IMG/VR virus record: IMGVR_UViG_3300001473_000074
Location: 1-38,441 of that record
Length of the DNA stretch: 38,441 bases
Strand: one strand, 5' to 3'
DNA from: a virus
Both the position numbers and the translations under genes were made by a program. Under the pieces are notes generated by a model. That model had not been told where the DNA came from, did not search any database, and was given only the letters and a program-made list of their open reading frames with translations. Positions 16,377-23,615 of this stretch are shown here, piece by piece. Positions within the stretch are counted from its first letter, which is position 1. The number at the start of each line of letters is the position of its first letter.

Positions 16377-17006
16377 ATGATGAAAAATTCTCCGGGTGAC
16401 GCTGCTCTGAAACATTTTACCGGTCGGAGAAGACTTGGCCAAAGTCATCTGGAGCGAATTGGCAAGGGGCGGGAAAAACCCAAGGTTGAGATCGATTGGT
16501 CGCGGAGCCGATTTATCGATCTGCCTCTTGACCGCCTGCCAAAGCCGGAGTCGCTGAAGGAGGCCCGCAAAAGAGTGCCGATGCTGATCGAACAGCACGC
16601 GGAAAGAATGGAATGTCTTGAAAACTTCTTGAGTGATAATGGATTGCGGCTCGGAAAAGATGACGACTCACTTCGCAAGATCGACGAGTTCTTTCAAACG
16701 AACTTGCATTGTAATGACGATCTCACGGATATTTATGAAAATTGGGCGGATTTCATCGTAAATTATGCTTATTTGTTCGGCTCGATAATGATCGAAAGAA
16801 GGGGGACAGGAAAAATAAAATGGTCAGTTGCAGATAATGCAATAAAAAAACTCGGAGAGCCGCCAAGGTACGAATATATTATTACAGGGCATGGCAGGCG
16901 TTGTCATGAGAATAACATATTTGGTAGTTTTCTGCAGAAGGCTCGCTATGTCGTAAAAAACAAGCGAAATTCTGATGGAATTTTTCTCGATGAACTTGAG
17001 GGATAA
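16377..17006 (+). CDS. Candidate immunity protein for toxin C
   Basis: A 209-residue soluble protein. The first half is charged and helical (LPKPESLKEARKRVPMLIEQ). The second half has alternating aromatic strands (IYENWADFIVNYAYLFGSIM, IERRGTGKIKWSV). It begins with a good ribosome-binding site (AAGGAG) and its own promoter. The coding sequence becomes markedly AT-rich toward the 3' end and into the following ~200 bp, a sign of foreign origin. The W-x-x-x-x-x-x-x-Y-A-Y-x-x-G-x-x-I-I-E-R pattern resembles immunity-type proteins I have seen in toxin loci, without a firm family name. Confidence 0.6.
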   Translation: MMKNSPGDAALKHFTGRRRLGQSHLERIGKGREKPKVEIDWSRSRFIDLPLDRLPKPESLKEARKRVPMLIEQHAERMECLENFLSDNGLRLGKDDDSLRKIDEFFQTNLHCNDDLTDIYENWADFIVNYAYLFGSIMIERRGTGKIKWSVADNAIKKLGEPPRYEYIITGHGRRCHENNIFGSFLQKARYVVKNKRNSDGIFLDELEG

Positions 17007-17213
17007 AGACTGTTGGAGGTGGAATATAGGAAATAAATATTTTCAAAAGATGTTCGTTCTGTGAATGTTTTTATATCAGAAGATCTGCATGTTGGGCTTG
17101 GGAAATCTGAAGAATAAACAATTCAAACAATAATTGCATGTGAATTGAATTTTTGTTGGTTGTTTAATCTGTGATCTCCAAAAATCAGTAAAGGTGAAAA
17201 TGTTAGTTGGTGC

Positions 17214-17747
17214 ATGATCGATCCAGCGGTAACCGGTTTCGGTGCGATCGCCAATGACGTAACGGTCGGCGCCTATGACGTGGTGATGAGCCTTGGCCCG
17301 TCCTATGCAACCAAGCGTGCCGAGGCCCGTGATTCCATGATCGAATTCGGCTGCACCATGCCGCAGCAGGCGCAGATCTTCGCCGACCTGATCGCCAAGG
17401 CCCAGGACTGGCCGGGCGCCGACGAAATCGCCAAGCGCCTGCGCCGTACGATCCCGCAGCAGATCCTGGAGGATCCGCAGGCGCAGCCGAGCCCGGAAAT
17501 GCTCGAACGGCAGGCCAAAGCGCAGGCGGAAGGGGAGAAGATGCAGACCGAGCAGCAATCGAAACTGTTCGAACTGGAAGCCCAGCGCCGCAAGCTCCTG
17601 CTCGACGTGGAGTGGTACCGGGCGCGGGTCCTGGCCGAGGGCCAGCGGCGCAGCGCCGAAGGACGCGACATCGGCGAACAGTTGAAGGCGATCGGTCAGT
17701 TGGACGGGATTGTCGCGGAGAATAGCGAACGGATCTCCGATCTTTAG
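17214..17747 (+). pseudogene. 3'-terminal copy of the portal gene (copy 1, 531 bp)
   Basis: From 17217 the sequence matches 14546-15088 of the portal gene apart from scattered substitutions and one 12-bp deletion (residues PDAE lost). Translation from ATG 17214 gives 177 residues: the intact coiled-coil end of the portal with R-to-C, I-to-T and R-to-W changes, and the ending ISDL. The upstream junction is abrupt, from AT-rich sequence to GC-rich portal sequence. It cannot form a portal by itself; whether the fragment is translated is unknown. It leads after 95 bp into the toxin frame at 17843. Confidence 0.92.
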
Positions 17748-17842
17748 ACCGCATTCGATCACAACCTGACAGCAAGGCAATCAGGCCCCTTTGTCACTCG
17801 GCATGCACTGATCGCCCAGGCGCATTCACCGGAGAAGGCGAA

Positions 17843-18139
17843 ATGTATATTCCGCAACTGAATCAATCAGACTTGATTAGGTGGGCAGGTACAATCGATC
17901 GGTGAGCGCTTGCGAACCGGCGGCCCGTGAACCTGGTTGAACCGACCCAACGATTGTTCGAACGAAGCGGGTATTGCCGGTTCAATTTCGACTCTTTCGA
18001 GACAGCGTTGATCGGCCCACTCTTCAACAGGTGCATGCACTTAATGCGATTGATAAACCGGTTACGCTCGCATATATTGTACTCGGGTGCATGCGCCTTT
18101 GATGATGCGGAGCCGATAACTGGCCGCACAATTGATTGA
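17843..18139 (+). pseudogene. Degenerate toxin-like gene D (nonsense codon, internal deletion)
   Basis: ATG 17843 has GGAGAAGG upstream and opens a frame of 20 codons interrupted by TGA at 17903-17905. Beyond the stop the same frame continues with ALANRRPVNLVEPTQRLFER, clearly homologous to ALANRPSENLLDPTHRLFAR in toxin E. It then jumps to FDSFETALIGPLFNRCMHLM, homologous to the later E segment FEPFETASAISLFTRLLRMA, so the middle has been deleted. The frame ends at 18139 without a toxin domain. No function is expected except as recombination substrate. Confidence 0.75.
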
Positions 18140-18357
18140 CACTGAATGGAATGTGCCTGTCGAACCCGGCAAGAAGAGACCTTTCCGGGGGAGCGACCTG
18201 TCTTAGTAAAATTGGCCGAAACGTGGAGGGCGTTGGCGTTCTGGCAAGCCACTAGTCAAAGCAATTCACATTTGGTTGCTGCGCATTAAGCGGCTGCCTT
18301 CAAAAAAGTCGCGTGAGGTCGTTAGCTGATCGAGATATTTGAAAAAGGTGATGAATT

Positions 18358-19293
18358 TTGAGAGCCGTATTGATCGCAGTTAATTTCCTGCTGCCTTATC
18401 TCGGGAATTTTTTGAACAATGGGACCAAGTTGCTTCCATTAATCGCGGTGATACTTCTCAATGTGTTTCTGATTTTCTTGGAAGAAAATGTTTTGTTTGG
18501 CTACTTGTATATCAGGGGGTCAATTGTAGCCTTCATAATAATAATAATAATAATAATAGGTCTAATCATTCATTCAATATATACGCTGGGTGAGGTTCGT
18601 GCCACATTCAGGAACTGTTGCGTTGGGCTGATTATTGGTATTTTGTTTTCAGTTTCGGTCTTTTTTGTCGAACTGCGACAGAAAACGTTTGTCTTGGCGG
18701 CAGACACCCTTGAGCCCTATGGAAGTGGTGCTGTTCTGATTGCCGAAGAGTCTTCAGTAGCAGTTGGTGACGTGGTTGTTGCGGGTGACAGTGCAGTGAA
18801 AGGCCGTTCGCATTTCGGGATTCTTGGAGGTCTGCCGGGATGGACGCTGGCGCGGACTCCGGACGGGTCCTTCGACAGTTGCAATAACGCCGGTGAATGC
18901 GTGTCGACCCATTCAATGTGCGTAACCATTAGCGATGACGTGGAAACCTTACGATTGGGGCCGAAAGAGGCCGTCATATTCAAAATTCGAAGGGTCGGCA
19001 GCATCGATACCCATGTACAGGAGGTCGAAAATATCCGGCGCGTAAACAGATACTTCGCCGCGAAAGATCTTGTTGAGTTCGCAAAATCCCTGGAGAACAG
19101 TTGCTCCGGAATAGAGGAAAATTGGAATGGATTTACTGACAAAAGAAGTATTGAAAAGGATAGGAAAAAAACGTCCCGAACAGCGGATTCGGTGAAGATA
19201 CCAATATGCCCGAAGTCTATAGACAAAAGATTGCGCGGCAGTTTGGCCGGTACTGGAAAGGCGGCGAAAAAACGCGCTGGGACGATGCTGTGA
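18358..19293 (+). CDS. Membrane protein of unknown family in cassette unit 2
   Basis: A 311-residue frame starting at TTG 18358 (AAGGTG about ten bases upstream). Four hydrophobic segments occupy the first ~110 residues, including a run of eight isoleucines all encoded by ATA. A cysteine-containing soluble domain follows (VLIAEESSVAVGDVVVAGDS onward), and the last ~50 residues are basic and overlap the next gene. In position it replaces the immunity gene of this unit, so an inner-membrane immunity protein is possible. The TTG start and the ragged C-terminus make the exact limits doubtful. Base composition is lower in GC than the phage genes. Confidence 0.45.
   Translation: MRAVLIAVNFLLPYLGNFLNNGTKLLPLIAVILLNVFLIFLEENVLFGYLYIRGSIVAFIIIIIIIIGLIIHSIYTLGEVRATFRNCCVGLIIGILFSVSVFFVELRQKTFVLAADTLEPYGSGAVLIAEESSVAVGDVVVAGDSAVKGRSHFGILGGLPGWTLARTPDGSFDSCNNAGECVSTHSMCVTISDDVETLRLGPKEAVIFKIRRVGSIDTHVQEVENIRRVNRYFAAKDLVEFAKSLENSCSGIEENWNGFTDKRSIEKDRKKTSRTADSVKIPICPKSIDKRLRGSLAGTGKAAKKRAGTML
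18535..18558 (+). repeat. (ATA)8 trinucleotide repeat
   Basis: Eight perfect ATA units inside the membrane-protein gene encode eight consecutive isoleucines within a transmembrane helix. AUA is a rare codon in GC-rich proteobacteria. Confidence 0.95.
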
Positions 19294-19520
19294 AATTGTA
19301 TGACGCTGATCCTGAGTTTTGGGAGAAGTATTACAATGGCCATCGTGTCTCGGGATTTCATCCCTCGCATGATCGTTTTTTGCAGGGGTTTCCGAACACG
19401 CCGGATTTCCGACGGGCGCTTGATAAACGTTCTCTTGTGACTGTCCCGGTGGCACGCGAACCTGTCGGTGGGATTTCCAGACCGGAACCCAACCAACACT
19501 TATGGCCCGATGGGCGCTAG
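19206..19520 (+). CDS. Hypothetical protein overlapping the membrane-protein gene
   Basis: A 104-residue frame overlapping the previous gene by 88 bp. The composition looks protein-like (KTRWDDAVKLYDADPEFWEK, YYNGHRVSGFHPSHDRFLQG, a final PNQHLWPDG), with several histidines and aromatic residues. No ribosome-binding site is convincing. It could be a small toxin or immunity remnant of unit 2. Family not recognised. From 19521 to 19782 I see no gene. Confidence 0.35.
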   Translation: MPEVYRQKIARQFGRYWKGGEKTRWDDAVKLYDADPEFWEKYYNGHRVSGFHPSHDRFLQGFPNTPDFRRALDKRSLVTVPVAREPVGGISRPEPNQHLWPDGR

Positions 19521-19782
19521 GCACAAAGACTGGCAACTTCGGTCCGGGGATCACGTTTACCGCTGCAGGAACCAGTCCCCATTGCATCATCGACCTCTGG
19601 TAAGCGGGGTCACGAGCGAACAAGTCGGTCGCTGGATACTCTTCGACATTACCATCGTCTGCGTTCAGAATTTGGAATTCGCCGCTTTCCGTGAATCCGT
19701 CGTTTGATGCAATCCTTGTTCAAGGAGCAGTTTGCGCCTCAACGCCTGACTTGCAGTTTGGAGCCACTTAACAAAATGCACT

Positions 19783-19975
19783 GTCATTCCAACCCTTGCC
19801 ACGGTTTCGGCATGAACACCCAGCGTCCGTTGACGAAGATCAGACCGTCATAGGCCATGCCCAGGGATTCACCGGACTTCACGAATTTGAAACGGGCGAT
19901 CGGGACATCGACCAGGAAGCGGTCTCGAACCTGTTTGTAGCCTCCGGGAAATTCGCGCAGCACCAGTGCGCCGGC
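19783..19975 (-). pseudogene. 3'-end copy of the exported-protein gene
   Basis: Bases 19783-19975 match 22615-22807 at 181 of 193 positions without gaps: the last ~63 codons, including the stop, of the minus-strand exported-protein gene. The copy ends at GCGCCGGC, where the intact gene continues, and a few bases later (19981) the second portal 3' copy begins. It marks the right-hand edge of cassette unit 2. Confidence 0.93.
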
Positions 19976-19980
19976 AGAAA

Positions 19981-20373
19981 CAGGCACAGATCTTCGCCGA
20001 CCTGATCGCCAAGGCCCAGGACTGGCCGGGCGCCGACGAAATCGCCAAGCGCCTGCGTCGCACGATCCCGCAGCAGATCCTGGAGGACCCGCAGCCGGAT
20101 GCGCAAGCCCAGCCGAGCCCGGAAATGCTCGAACGGCAGGCCAAGGCGCAGGCGGAAGGGGAGAAGATGCAGATCGAGCAGCAGTCGAAACTGTTCGAAC
20201 TGGAGGCCCAGCGCCGCAAGCTCCTGCTCGACGTGGAGCGGTATCGGGCGCGGGTCCTGGCCGAGGGCCAGCGGCGCAGCGCCGAAGGACGCGACATCGG
20301 CGAGCAGTTGAAGGCGATCGGTCAGTTGGACGGGATTGTCGCGGAGAATGGGGAACCGATCTCCGATCTTTAG
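19981..20373 (+). pseudogene. 3'-terminal copy of the portal gene (copy 2, 393 bp)
   Basis: Bases 19981-20373 align gap-free with 14696-15088, the last 131 codons of the portal gene. Only one internal residue differs (PDAE to PDAQ) before the end, where PISDL replaces ELAAL; the ISDL ending is shared with copy 1. It directly abuts the exported-protein fragment on its left and leads after 95 bp to the conserved start position of toxin E. Confidence 0.93.
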
Positions 20374-20396
20374 GTCGCCAACGATCAATACCGACG

Positions 20397-21293
20397 GTGA
20401 GGGGAAGGAACCCGTTTTGCCATATGGGCCTTCGCTGTTTGCCGACACGCCTTCATTGGAGAAACGAAATTTATACGACGCAGCACATTCATTCCCACAG
20501 GTCAGCACGCGCCAATGCAATTTATCAGCACGCGCTTGCCAATCGGCCGTCCGAAAACCTGCTTGATCCGACCCATAGATTGTTTGCAAGAAGCGGATAT
20601 GGCCGGATTTCCCACCCGGATTCAGTATTCGTCCACCCAAAATCGAGACAAAACGTCCAGTCCCGTCCATTGATGCCTTCGGGGAGAACGTCTCGTATCG
20701 TGGGATCGGGTCCAAACCGACGACACTATTCGCTGACTGCGGAAGAAATCGGAGGTTACAAAAACAACGGCAGGTCGAAGCCCGGTATTTCCGCGACCGG
20801 GACCGATTCTCCGGGGCCGGAGTATGATTTCTCCAACCGGATCGCGTCGCGGTCGAACTGGGCACCTTCGAGGCCGAAAGCTTCAGTCGGCATGCAAAAC
20901 AACTCCGCGGCCGAATGGAGGGGCCCGGGGGAGCAGGCCGGACGTGCGCGGCGGGAAACTGACCACGGGTTCGATTTCGAACCCTTTGAGACGGCTTCTG
21001 CAATCTCGCTCTTCACCCGGTTGCTTCGCATGGCAGCCGCGGGCGGAAAACTGACTACCAAGACCGGCCCAAAGAATGTCAAACCGCCGCGCCTGAAGCG
21101 AACCGCCACGGGAACAAAAAGCCCCCACTATCATCCCAATCCACATCATCATCGGGTAGAACACAATACCGATAAGGGAAAAAAGGAGGTCATACGCGTG
21201 TCAAACGAAATCTGGAGGCTGGGCGACCTAGAGACGTGTGGCCGGGTTATTTCGGGAACCCGTGGTTTGATTAATCGGACGTATCCAATTTAG
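20397..21293 (+). CDS. Polymorphic-toxin-like protein E
   Basis: About 298 residues if read from GTG 20397. The position equivalent to the ATG of gene D, 95 bp after the portal stop and seven bases after GGAGA, holds ATT (20469), so the real start is uncertain (274 residues from there). The shared N-terminal motif is clear (RANAIYQHALANRPSENLLD followed by PTHRLFARSGY). A disordered middle follows, then FEPFETASAISLFTRLLRMA, and a C-terminal region with SPHYHPNPHHHRVEHN, a histidine cluster resembling the end of toxin G. The tail after about residue 265 may be frameshifted. Followed by two paralogous immunity-like genes. Confidence 0.55.
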   Translation: MRGRNPFCHMGLRCLPTRLHWRNEIYTTQHIHSHRSARANAIYQHALANRPSENLLDPTHRLFARSGYGRISHPDSVFVHPKSRQNVQSRPLMPSGRTSRIVGSGPNRRHYSLTAEEIGGYKNNGRSKPGISATGTDSPGPEYDFSNRIASRSNWAPSRPKASVGMQNNSAAEWRGPGEQAGRARRETDHGFDFEPFETASAISLFTRLLRMAAAGGKLTTKTGPKNVKPPRLKRTATGTKSPHYHPNPHHHRVEHNTDKGKKEVIRVSNEIWRLGDLETCGRVISGTRGLINRTYPI

Positions 21294-21439
21294 CTATCCG
21301 GCTGTGATTTTTTTGTACTTCAAATATCACTGATACTTTTACCTGTCTTCCCGAACGGATCATCTTATTGTTTCAGCTGGGAAGTGAGAAATCAGAAATG
21401 TCGGAAAAACGAAATTTAGCAGGGAATTAGAGTAATCTC

Positions 21440-22000
21440 ATGGCTTGCACAGGCTCAACAGACAGGGATCCATTGCTCCCGGATGAGGAAAGGGTTGATT
21501 TTTTTGTACCATTGGGGGTCGCAATAGAAACCGAGTACATGAGTTTGTCGGATATTCATACTTGGGCTGACAAGGCGGTTTCCATGTTTTTGCGACCGAA
21601 AGCCTGGGTTATAGAGCTGGCGTGTTGCGGTTCAATCGACAAGGCGTTTGATATTGTCTGCTCAACCGAATGCCGTGATGTCTGTGGCGCGATCTTCGAT
21701 AGCGGGAGGCTTTGTCTTGGGTTTCATCTGTTAAAATTTCGGGAAAATCGAATTTCTGTTGCAGATCTTGAATCATATTTTGTGGATGAGGTCGATCCTT
21801 GCAATGTTGATGGTTGGGATCCGGAAGGTATTGGAGAGTTTTTCAGGCGCTTCTATCCCTCCGATGCAGAGTTGATTGCAGAAATTGAACGCAAATTTGG
21901 AGCCTATGGTGATGAAGCGGCCAGAGCTTACCGTTATTTGCAGAGCGACAAGTGCCGTGCCGATCATGTGGATTGCTTTTCTCATGCAGCTGCGCTTTGA
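21440..22000 (+). CDS. Candidate immunity protein for toxin E
   Basis: A 186-residue acidic, cysteine-containing soluble protein of low GC. The segment IETEYMSLSDIHTWADKAVS, followed by PKAWVIELACCGS, is homologous to the shorter protein at 22310. The C-terminal half (ESYFVDEVDPCNVDGWDPEG, then helices) has no counterpart there. No ribosome-binding site stands at ideal distance from ATG 21440. Position after toxin E, size, acidity and paralogy with a second copy point to immunity. Family not recognised. Confidence 0.55.
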   Translation: MACTGSTDRDPLLPDEERVDFFVPLGVAIETEYMSLSDIHTWADKAVSMFLRPKAWVIELACCGSIDKAFDIVCSTECRDVCGAIFDSGRLCLGFHLLKFRENRISVADLESYFVDEVDPCNVDGWDPEGIGEFFRRFYPSDAELIAEIERKFGAYGDEAARAYRYLQSDKCRADHVDCFSHAAAL

Positions 22001-22309
22001 GCTCAGCCGCAACGGCCAGCGAGATCGTAATGCTTTTCGTTGACTGAAGGCGGCCAATTCGTTGTCATTGGCGTGTTGGACAGATACCGAGGTCCGGGCT
22101 TGTAAACGTCGGATAGAGAAACCCAGACCCTGGGAAGCGCCTGGATTCAGGTTGGTGCGCCGGTTGGCGCCCGTACTGGTCTGGCTTTGTTTCGAATGAG
22201 GGAAGGACACGCCGGTCATATTCGACGAGGAAAGCAACAAAACCGGATCACTCCGAGCGGGACGAGCATGTCGGCTCGACAACAGGAATCCTAACGCGCA
22301 TCAGAGTGG

Positions 22310-22624
22310 TTGAAGACTGCCATGCACAACATCCGCGGAGTATTAAACCTTGCGATTTATTCGCAGTACATGAAATTGACCGATCTAAGAAATTGGGCCG
22401 ATGGCATAATCGCAAAGGTGCCTCGTCCGCGAGCTTGGATAATTGAGTTTGCCTGCTCCGAATCGGATGAAGATGCTTTGGAGGTACTTCGATGGGTTGA
22501 TACAAACCCTGTTGGAGGCGAGGACGAACATTGGGGTAGATTGCTGCTCTGTGACCTGCCCCTGCAAAGCAGCGATTGTAATTTCAATCGACAAACAAGA
22601 CTCGGTGGTCCGAAGTCATTCTAA
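22310..22624 (+). CDS. Truncated paralogue of the immunity protein at 21440
   Basis: A 104-residue frame whose first ~50 residues align with 21440-22000 (AIYSQYMKLTDLRNWADGII; PRAWIIEFACSESDEDALEV). It then diverges and runs into the 3' end of the convergent exported-protein gene, overlapping it by nine bases. Probably truncated by the junction that placed that gene here. The 309 bp before it (22001-22309) hold no gene that I can support. Confidence 0.45.
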   Translation: MKTAMHNIRGVLNLAIYSQYMKLTDLRNWADGIIAKVPRPRAWIIEFACSESDEDALEVLRWVDTNPVGGEDEHWGRLLLCDLPLQSSDCNFNRQTRLGGPKSF

Positions 22625-23392
22625 TCCGCGCCAGGGTTTCGGCATGAACACCCAGCGTCCGTTGACGAAGATCAGACCGTCATAGGCCATGCCAAGGGAT
22701 TCGCCGGACTTCACGAATTTGAAACGGGCGATCGGAACGTCGACCAGGAAGCGGTCGCGAACCTGTTTGTAGCCTCCGGGAAATTCGCGCAGCACCGGCG
22801 CGCCGGCCTTCAGTTTGCCCGTGGTGGTAAAGACGGTGAGGAGATCGACCTGATCGGGCTTCGGCCGGATCGCCGCACCCGGTTGGAAAAGCTTGTCGTA
22901 ACCGGCGATCAGAGCCGTCGCCAGCGGTTCGCTGTAGACGGTGCGCACGTCTTCAGGGCTCGGTCTGAGCGCCGCGGTCAGGGCTGCATGATCGGCGCCG
23001 TTTTCAAAGAACTTCATCAGCAACCGGCGTCCGTCTACGGACGCTTCCGATCGTTTGGCGACATAGCGGCTCTCGCTCATGCGTTGCACAATTGCGCTGA
23101 ACCGGGCCGTGGGCTGTTCCTTGCAGAACTTTTCAAGGACCAGCAGCATCTTTTGCAATTCCTTGCCGTTCATCACGGTGAGGCGACCCTGGCTCTTTGC
23201 CAGGTAGCCGAAGGCCCACATGCCGACCATGACCTTGTCGACGACATCCTCGTAGGTCAGAACGGTTTCGCACCGTTGTGAGGGATCGAAGGTTGCGCGG
23301 GCGGCGTTTCCGATTGTCGGCGCGAAGGCCGGCAGAAGCAGCGATGCTGCGACAAACATCTGCGTGGGTACTCTCAAAACGAATTTGTTCAT
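22616..23392 (-). CDS. Exported protein of unknown family
   Basis: A 258-residue protein with an N-terminal signal peptide (MNKFVLRVPTQMFVAASLLL followed by an A-rich cleavage region). The mature part is a small soluble domain (QRCETVLTYEDVVDKVMVGM; a basic middle; the ending RFKFVKSGESLGMAYDGLIF, then PWRGLE). ATG 23392 has AGGAGG upstream on the minus strand, which fixes the start. The gene is complete and its composition is like the host. Its 3' end is duplicated at 19783-19975. It is convergent with the toxin E unit and forms its right boundary. Function unknown. Confidence 0.8.
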   Translation of the reverse strand: MNKFVLRVPTQMFVAASLLLPAFAPTIGNAARATFDPSQRCETVLTYEDVVDKVMVGMWAFGYLAKSQGRLTVMNGKELQKMLLVLEKFCKEQPTARFSAIVQRMSESRYVAKRSEASVDGRRLLMKFFENGADHAALTAALRPSPEDVRTVYSEPLATALIAGYDKLFQPGAAIRPKPDQVDLLTVFTTTGKLKAGAPVLREFPGGYKQVRDRFLVDVPIARFKFVKSGESLGMAYDGLIFVNGRWVFMPKPWRGLE

Positions 23393-23615
23393 CAGATCCT
23401 CCTGTTTTTGCACCGCTCCTTAGAGGGATCGCCGAAAGGTGCTGCGTCGGGCAAAGCTGCCAGCCGACAGGATGGGCGAAGGTTTCCGCCACGGCAAGTC
23501 CCCGGGACAGTCATTGAGCCAACCGCCAAACTCGAGGGCTTCAAAACATCATTCGGCGCCCGCAACCCTGGCGTCTATGCGTTCCCGCCAACCAATACGT
23601 CCAAGGCGTAGTCCG

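Noticed and set aside
18535-18558. (ATA)8 as an on/off phase-variation switch
   Set aside because: A three-base unit cannot shift the reading frame.
18949-19623. 224-codon minus-strand ORF opposite the unit 2 genes
   Set aside because: Most of it is opposite the membrane-protein gene and looks low quality; no start signal.
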